A stretch of 64,000 bases of DNA from NCBI GenBank assembly GCA_012026835.1, contig VEPN01000001.1, positions 62,001 to 126,000 of the forward strand, read 5' to 3'. The notes under the pieces are model-generated. The model searched no databases. It was not told the DNA's origin and worked only from the letters and a program-made list of their open reading frames with translations. This DNA is from Candidatus Methanoperedens sp. Lineage in GTDB: Archaea; Halobacteriota; Methanosarcinia; Methanosarcinales; Methanoperedenaceae. This document shows positions 59,858 to 64,000 of the stretch, one piece after another; the stretch's first letter is position 1, and every line of letters begins with the position of its first letter. Position numbers and translations under genes: made by a program.

Positions 59858-60886
59858 ATGAAAGAATATATCCAAAAACTAACCTTGAACCAGCACCTGA
59901 CAGCGGATGAAGCTGAAAATGCGATATCCAGGATATTTACAGATGCATCAGATTCACAGATAGCCGCTTTTTTAACATTGATGAAGATGAAAGGCGAGAC
60001 TCCTCCTGAAATCGCCGGACTTGCGCGCGGTATGAAAAAAGCAGCCAACATTATCAATCCTGAGGTGCAGGGAGTCCTTGTTGATACCTGCGGCACAGGC
60101 GGGGATTCAACAGGCACCATAAACGTGAGCACTGCATCCGCAATTATTACAGCATCATGCGGTATCCCTGTTGCAAAGCACGGCAATTATTCCATCACAT
60201 CAAAATCAGGAAGTGCAGATGTGCTAAGGGAACTCGGAGTAAAGATAGACCTCCCTCCGCAGGACGTGGAAAAGACAATCGAAAAAGTCGGAATCGGGTT
60301 CATGCTCGCCCCTGTATTTCATCCTTCCATGAAACGCGTCGCACAGATAAGGCGCGACCTGGGTTTCAGGACAGTGTTCAATATCCTCGGCCCCCTCACG
60401 AACCCGGCCAACGCAAAAGCGCAGGTAATCGGGGTTTTTGATAATTCCCTGTGCGAACCTATAGCAAATGTTCTCAGCATCCTCGGGACAAAAAGGGCAC
60501 TTGTAGTGCATGGCAGCGGCATGGATGAGATATCCACCTCAGGGGAAACGCAAATAGTCGAATTGAACAACGGCAAGATATCACGATACACTGTCACACC
60601 TGAGAAACTTGGCATCAAACGCTCATTTATCACTGATATAGCAGGCGGCACCCCCGAAGAGAACGCACGGGATATTGTGGATATATTAAAAGGGAAAAAT
60701 GGGGCAAAACGGGACATAATAATCGTTAATGCGGGTGCAGCGTTACTTGTAAGCGGCAAAGTGGAAAACCTGGGTTCAGGGATAAAAATGGCCAACCAAT
60801 CCATAGATAGCGGCGCAGCCCTGGATAAGTTGAAGAATTTCGTGAGAGTAGCAGGCGACCCTGAAAAGCTTGAGAAGTTCTTGTAG
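59858..60886 (+). CDS. trpD: Anthranilate phosphoribosyltransferase
   Basis: A 342-residue enzyme transferring phosphoribose from PRPP to anthranilate. Motifs are LVDTCGTGGDSTGTINVSTASA (about 72-93, PRPP loop), KHGNYSITSKSGSADVLRELG, and RRDLGFRTVFNILGPLTNPA. The start is placed at ATG 59858 (MKEYIQKL), matching homologues; ATG 59849 is possible. The leader is very short and has no clear ribosome-binding site. It is the first gene of the trp operon and is followed by a GTAC repeat array and a methyltransferase gene. Confidence 0.93.
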   Translation: MKEYIQKLTLNQHLTADEAENAISRIFTDASDSQIAAFLTLMKMKGETPPEIAGLARGMKKAANIINPEVQGVLVDTCGTGGDSTGTINVSTASAIITASCGIPVAKHGNYSITSKSGSADVLRELGVKIDLPPQDVEKTIEKVGIGFMLAPVFHPSMKRVAQIRRDLGFRTVFNILGPLTNPANAKAQVIGVFDNSLCEPIANVLSILGTKRALVVHGSGMDEISTSGETQIVELNNGKISRYTVTPEKLGIKRSFITDIAGGTPEENARDIVDILKGKNGAKRDIIIVNAGAALLVSGKVENLGSGIKMANQSIDSGAALDKLKNFVRVAGDPEKLEKFL

Positions 60887-60896
60887 TTTATTCGCA

Positions 60897-60940
60897 GTAC
60901 ATGGAAGTACGTGGAAGTACATGGAAGTACGTGGAAGTAC
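60897..60940 (+). repeat. Five GTAC units at 10-bp spacing inside the trp operon
   Basis: GTAC occurs at 60897, 60907, 60917, 60927 and 60937, with alternating decamers GTACATGGAA and GTACGTGGAA. The array fills almost all of the 54 bases between trpD and the next gene, and the last unit abuts that gene's ATG. It has the same core and spacing as the TRP boxes at 59813-59848, although the flanks differ (AGTACR, not TGTACA). Possible roles are a second repressor site, an internal promoter block or an RNA element. Confidence 0.7.
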
Positions 60941-61639
60941 ATGGACAGACAATTGAACCTTAAAAATATTGTTCTGATAGGACGGACATTTGAAGAATAT
61001 CATAAAATGTTCGACCTGGGTAGTTCGTCTGCAAATGAATATATCCTCGATGTCGCATCAGGAGTAAGTTCTTTCTGCGCTGAAGCCAGTGCAAAAGGAT
61101 ACAACGTGACAGCATCAGATCAAATATACACTTCAAGCCCACCGGAGATAGAAAAGAAATGCAGGGATGATCTTGGTATTGTGATAAAACAGCTTCCGGC
61201 TCTTGCTGATTTATATGTGTGGAATTTTTTCAGGGATGTACACGCCCTAAAAACTCACAGGGAAAAGGCATATAAATCATTCATCAAAGATTTTAAAAAA
61301 TACGGAACAAAAAGATACATACCCGCTATATACCCTTCAACAGATTTCAAAGAGGAACAATTTACTATTTCCCTGGTCTCACACTTTTTGTTCCTGTACG
61401 AAGACCATATAAGTTACGATTTTCACAGGAAGGTCATCCGGGAACTTCTAAGAATTACATCAAAAGAAATCCGTATTTTTCCGATCGTGAACTTAAAAGG
61501 GAAAAAATCGCTACATATAGACCGTTTAATGCATGATAAGGAATTTAACCACCTGCAAATATCCATAAAAAAAGTGGGTTATGAGTTCATGAAGGACGGA
61601 AATGAAATGATGCTGATAGCTAAATCCGGTTGTAATTAG
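60941..61639 (+). CDS. Methyltransferase-like protein inserted in the trp operon
   Basis: The 232-residue protein has a SAM motif I-like YILDVASGVSSFCAEASAKGYNVTASD (about 34-60). YVWNFFRDVHALKTHREKAYKSFIKDFKKYGTKRYIPAIYPSTDF follows, then a Rossmann second half with HDKEFNHLQISIKKVGYEFM. Class I methyltransferases of this kind are often of unassigned substrate. ATG 60941 directly follows the GTAC array and GGAAG may serve as ribosome-binding site; an upstream in-frame GTG at 60911 would translate the repeats. Not a known tryptophan enzyme. Confidence 0.7.
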   Translation: MDRQLNLKNIVLIGRTFEEYHKMFDLGSSSANEYILDVASGVSSFCAEASAKGYNVTASDQIYTSSPPEIEKKCRDDLGIVIKQLPALADLYVWNFFRDVHALKTHREKAYKSFIKDFKKYGTKRYIPAIYPSTDFKEEQFTISLVSHFLFLYEDHISYDFHRKVIRELLRITSKEIRIFPIVNLKGKKSLHIDRLMHDKEFNHLQISIKKVGYEFMKDGNEMMLIAKSGCN

Positions 61640-61649
61640 GAAGGCAGAA

Positions 61650-62300
61650 ATGAAAGTAAAAATATGCGGTATCAAGACTGAACACGACCTGGGTATTGCA
61701 TTAAAGGCTGGCGCTGATGCCGTGGGTTTCATTACTGATGTGCCTGTGGAAACCCCGAGGAAAATAACTCTTGGGGCGGCAGCAGGATTGATTTCGAAAG
61801 TGCCCCTCTTTGTAACATCCGTGCTCGTTATAATGCCTGAAAATGCTGACCATGCTGTCCGTATGATTGATGCGACAAATCCCGGTGCAGTCCAAGTGCA
61901 TAATTCCCTTCCGGTTTCAGAATTGAAGAAAATCAAGAATACCGGAGTGAAACTCATTAAGACCATTCTTGTCCCTGCGAATGCGAATGTAATGATGCTG
62001 GTAAAACAAATAAAAGAACTCCAAAATATAGCGGATGCAGTTCTCCTGGATACCGCCACGAGAGGAAAAACCGGCGGGACCGGGGTTACCCACAACTGGG
62101 AAATAAGCAAAGAGGTCGTCATGCATGCAGTTATGCCCGTGATACTGGCAGGGGGTTTGAATCCTGATAACATCAGGGATGCCGCAAGAACTGTGCGCCC
62201 ATATGCGGTAGATACCGCATCAGGCGTTGAGACAGATGGTAAAAAAGATGAAAAGAAGGTAATTGATTTTATCAATAATGCGAGGAAGAATGAAATTTGA
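61650..62300 (+). CDS. trpF: Phosphoribosylanthranilate isomerase
   Basis: A 216-residue TIM-barrel enzyme for the third tryptophan step. The catalytic Cys lies in KVKICGIKTEHDL (2-14). AGADAVGFITD, AVQVHNSL, AVLLDTATRGKTGGTGVTHNW and ILAGGLNPDNI also match, and VDTASGVETDGKKD provides the C-terminal phosphate loop. The ribosome-binding site is AGGAAGG. Its last 11 bases overlap the trpE start. Confidence 0.94.
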   Translation: MKVKICGIKTEHDLGIALKAGADAVGFITDVPVETPRKITLGAAAGLISKVPLFVTSVLVIMPENADHAVRMIDATNPGAVQVHNSLPVSELKKIKNTGVKLIKTILVPANANVMMLVKQIKELQNIADAVLLDTATRGKTGGTGVTHNWEISKEVVMHAVMPVILAGGLNPDNIRDAARTVRPYAVDTASGVETDGKKDEKKVIDFINNARKNEI

Positions 62301-63810
62301 TATTGGTGAATCGGAATTTATTAATCTTGCTAGGGAAAAGCCGGTAATAATCCAGTTGATGGCAAAGGTAAAAACAGCATGCTCGCCTCTTGACCTGTAC
62401 GCCTCGTTAAATAAAAGATGCGCATACCTTCTTGAATCTGTGGAGAAGGAAAAAAAACATGCGCGCTTCTCATTCGTCGGGGCTGAACCAGATGTGATTA
62501 TCACTATCAAGGACCGCATATTAACGCTTGACTACAAGCAAAAGACAGGATTAACAGGATTTATCGAATCATCACTTTCAAAGGTATGCGATTTTGCTGG
62601 AAAAGCGGGTAAAATCAAGGACGGCTTTGATACTATGGATGCTCTCAGGTCGGCTTTTGCAGCTTCGGGATTGAAATTCATAGGTACGGGTTTTGACAGG
62701 CAGACATTTCTTGGCGGGGCAATCGGCTTTTGCGCTTATGATATGGTTTATGACTGCTGGCTTGACATCCCGGTAAAAAAAAGCAATATTCCTGATGCAC
62801 AGTTCGCGCTTACCACAAAAACCGTGGTGTTTGACCACCTGACAGATGGTAAATATATAGTCATGACGCCTTTTGTGCTGAACGGAGACGATGCGGGTAA
62901 AATATACGCAACTGCACAGGCAGATGCCGATAAACTTGCATCATTGATAAAATCCGCAAAGCCTGCATCTCCCCATAAAAACAAACCCTCTGGAATAATA
63001 TGCAACATGGAAAAAAAGGAATATGAAGATGCTGTGAGAAAGGCAAAAAAGCACATAATCGACGGCGACATTTTCCAGGTTGTGCTTTCGCGAAGATATG
63101 AGGTAACTACAAACCAGTCGCCTCTTGAACTTTATACAGCACTCCGGAATGTCAATCCGAGCCCTTACATGTACCTTTTTGAATTTGATGGAACAAGCAT
63201 TATAGGCGCAAGCCCTGAGACCCTGCTTTCAGTCCATAAGAGGAAAGTAATAATCAACCCGATTGCCGGGACATGCCAGCGCGGAAAGACCGAAAAAGAA
63301 GATGAGGAGTTCGCAAAAGAGATGCTTGGGAGCGAAAAAGAGCGGGCAGAGCATGTGATGCTGGTCGATCTTGGGCGCAACGATGTGCGTATGGTCTCAA
63401 AAGGGGGTACTGTAAAAGTGGATGATTTCATGTCAGTACTGAAGTATTCCCATGTACAGCATATCGAGAGCACCGTATCCGGAATTCTGCGGGATGAATG
63501 CGACCAGTTCGATGCCACACGCGCCATCTTTCCGGCAGGAACGTTATCCGGCGCCCCCAAAATACGCGCCATGGAGATAATACACGATCTTGAGGCCGAT
63601 GCACGGGGCATATACGGCGGGGGCGTGGGTTACTATTCATGGAACGGGGATGCGGACTTTGCTATCGTGATACGGACAATAATCAAGAACGGAAGGTCTG
63701 CAATGGTGCAGGCGGGGGCAGGGATAGTGGCGGATTCCGACCCAGAATATGAATATAACGAGACCGAGCGCAAAATGGCGGCCATGATAAAGGCTATAGG
63801 AGGAACGTGA
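62290..63810 (+). CDS. trpE: Anthranilate synthase component I
   Basis: The 506-residue protein carries the chorismate-binding domain with HIIDGDIFQVVLSRRYEV, IGASPETLL, NPIAGTCQRGKTEKEDEEF, HVMLVDLGRNDVRMV, PAGTLSGAPKIRAMEII and GIYGGGVGYYSWNGDADFAI. The N-terminal region has a LLESVEKEKKHARFSFVG-like stretch (about 46-63), near the LLES tryptophan-binding position of feedback-sensitive enzymes. ATG 62290 has GAGGAAG as ribosome-binding site. The stop overlaps the trpG GTG (GTGA). Confidence 0.95.
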   Translation: MKFDIGESEFINLAREKPVIIQLMAKVKTACSPLDLYASLNKRCAYLLESVEKEKKHARFSFVGAEPDVIITIKDRILTLDYKQKTGLTGFIESSLSKVCDFAGKAGKIKDGFDTMDALRSAFAASGLKFIGTGFDRQTFLGGAIGFCAYDMVYDCWLDIPVKKSNIPDAQFALTTKTVVFDHLTDGKYIVMTPFVLNGDDAGKIYATAQADADKLASLIKSAKPASPHKNKPSGIICNMEKKEYEDAVRKAKKHIIDGDIFQVVLSRRYEVTTNQSPLELYTALRNVNPSPYMYLFEFDGTSIIGASPETLLSVHKRKVIINPIAGTCQRGKTEKEDEEFAKEMLGSEKERAEHVMLVDLGRNDVRMVSKGGTVKVDDFMSVLKYSHVQHIESTVSGILRDECDQFDATRAIFPAGTLSGAPKIRAMEIIHDLEADARGIYGGGVGYYSWNGDADFAIVIRTIIKNGRSAMVQAGAGIVADSDPEYEYNETERKMAAMIKAIGGT

Positions 63811-64000
63811 AAGTTCTATTCGTGAATAACAAGGACTCTTTTGTGTGGAACCTTGTGGACTATGTTTCCATATTCGAGCCCGATACTACTGTTGTGCCAA
63901 ACACTATCTCTCTTAAAGAAGTAAAGGAGCTTGAACCTGACGCTATAATCATATCACCTGGTCCGGGACATCCCGCCAACCCGAAGGATATCGGAAGCTG
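63807..64000 (+). CDS. trpG: Anthranilate synthase component II (cut by window edge)
   Basis: Starts with GTG at 63807 overlapping the trpE stop. The visible 64 residues match class I glutamine amidotransferases: VKVLFVNNKDSFVWNLVDYV (1-20) and DAIIISPGPGHPANPKDIG (about 46-64), with the oxyanion-loop PGPG. The catalytic Cys/His lie outside the window. It supplies ammonia to TrpE. Confidence 0.9.
   Translation, partial: MKVLFVNNKDSFVWNLVDYVSIFEPDTTVVPNTISLKEVKELEPDAIIISPGPGHPANPKDIGS

Noticed and set aside
1-64000. CRISPR array, tRNA or rRNA genes
   Set aside because: No regularly spaced identical repeats of CRISPR size and no cloverleaf-like or rRNA sequence was found. The 10-bp GTAC array is far too short-period for CRISPR.
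1-64000. Window being part of a Borg or plasmid
   Set aside because: The density of core genes (ribosomal proteins, trpS, infB, ftsZ, cdh, trp) and mixed strand use indicate chromosome. Only the 1-3.4 kb and 47.3-51.9 kb stretches look accessory.
1-64000. General recoding of UAG in this genome
   Set aside because: UAG is the normal stop of several intact genes here (for example at 4588, 13197, 46213, 54050, 54910, 60886, 61639), so the two interrupted frames alone do not show it.

Overview
The window reads as chromosomal DNA of an anaerobic methane-cycling archaeon of the order Methanosarcinales, and the best fit is the Candidatus Methanoperedens (ANME-2d) lineage. It encodes archaeal ether-lipid synthesis (glycerol-1-phosphate dehydrogenase), coenzyme F430 genes (cfbA, cfbE), a coenzyme F420 gene (cofC) and the corrinoid subunits of acetyl-CoA decarbonylase/synthase (cdhD, cdhE). 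It also has deoxyhypusine synthase, archease, KEOPS Cgi121, aIF2/5B and an archaeal ribosomal-protein cluster. The cytochrome content is unusually rich for a methanogen relative: a protein with 16 CXXCH motifs, and an operon of 6-haem and 4-haem cytochromes with ferredoxin-type and NrfD-type subunits. This assignment is inference from gene content; no 16S gene is present.

Layout. 1-1 kb: start of the archaeal shikimate pathway (aroA', aroB'). 1-3.4 kb: AT-rich accessory stretch with transposase and stress-protein fragments and an orphan membrane protein. 3.5-9.2 kb: archease, a CBS protein, two membrane proteins, egsA, UPF0179 and several tiny zinc-ribbon proteins. 9.2-15.7 kb: a radical SAM protein with a PqqD-like tail, chorismate mutase, a HAD phosphatase, a three-gene small membrane-protein operon, an FKBP isomerase and two unknown genes. 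15.8-22 kb: a giant exported multicopper oxidase and trpS. 22.1-27.2 kb: cfbA-cfbE-dys, convergent cofC, an Lrp regulator and an aminotransferase. 28.3-36.4 kb: the large multihaem cytochrome, then the cytochrome/FeS/NrfD operon with an ACT-domain regulator. 36.4-46.7 kb: pyrK-pyrD, ftsZ, cdhE-cdhD, DUF2117-like and DUF350 proteins, and a multidomain PAPS-reductase-like protein. 46.8-51.9 kb: cgi121 followed by a mobile/accessory island (IS200/IS605 element, RHH-regulated three-gene operon, SWIM-type transposase, orphan membrane protein). 51.9-55.6 kb: thiol/copper-type redox genes (trxB, Met-rich PepSY-like protein, ArsR-type regulator, glutaredoxin-like oxidoreductase). 55.7-58.8 kb: infB-ndk-rpl24e-rps28e-rpl7ae. 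59.8-64 kb: trpD-methyltransferase-trpF-trpE-trpG.

The most notable signals are regulatory. The trp promoter carries TGTACA boxes (the known TrpY operator motif) in an exact 10-bp register. The same GTAC core recurs five times at 10-bp spacing directly in front of the second gene of the operon. Other dense repeat structures lie upstream of aroA', of the multihaem cytochrome, of the 6-haem cytochrome operon and of the RHH operon.

Two reading frames are interrupted by single in-frame UAG codons (7971-7973 on the minus strand; 50598-50600 on the plus strand). UAG is also an ordinary stop for many genes here, so decay is the default reading. No tRNA, rRNA or CRISPR array was seen.
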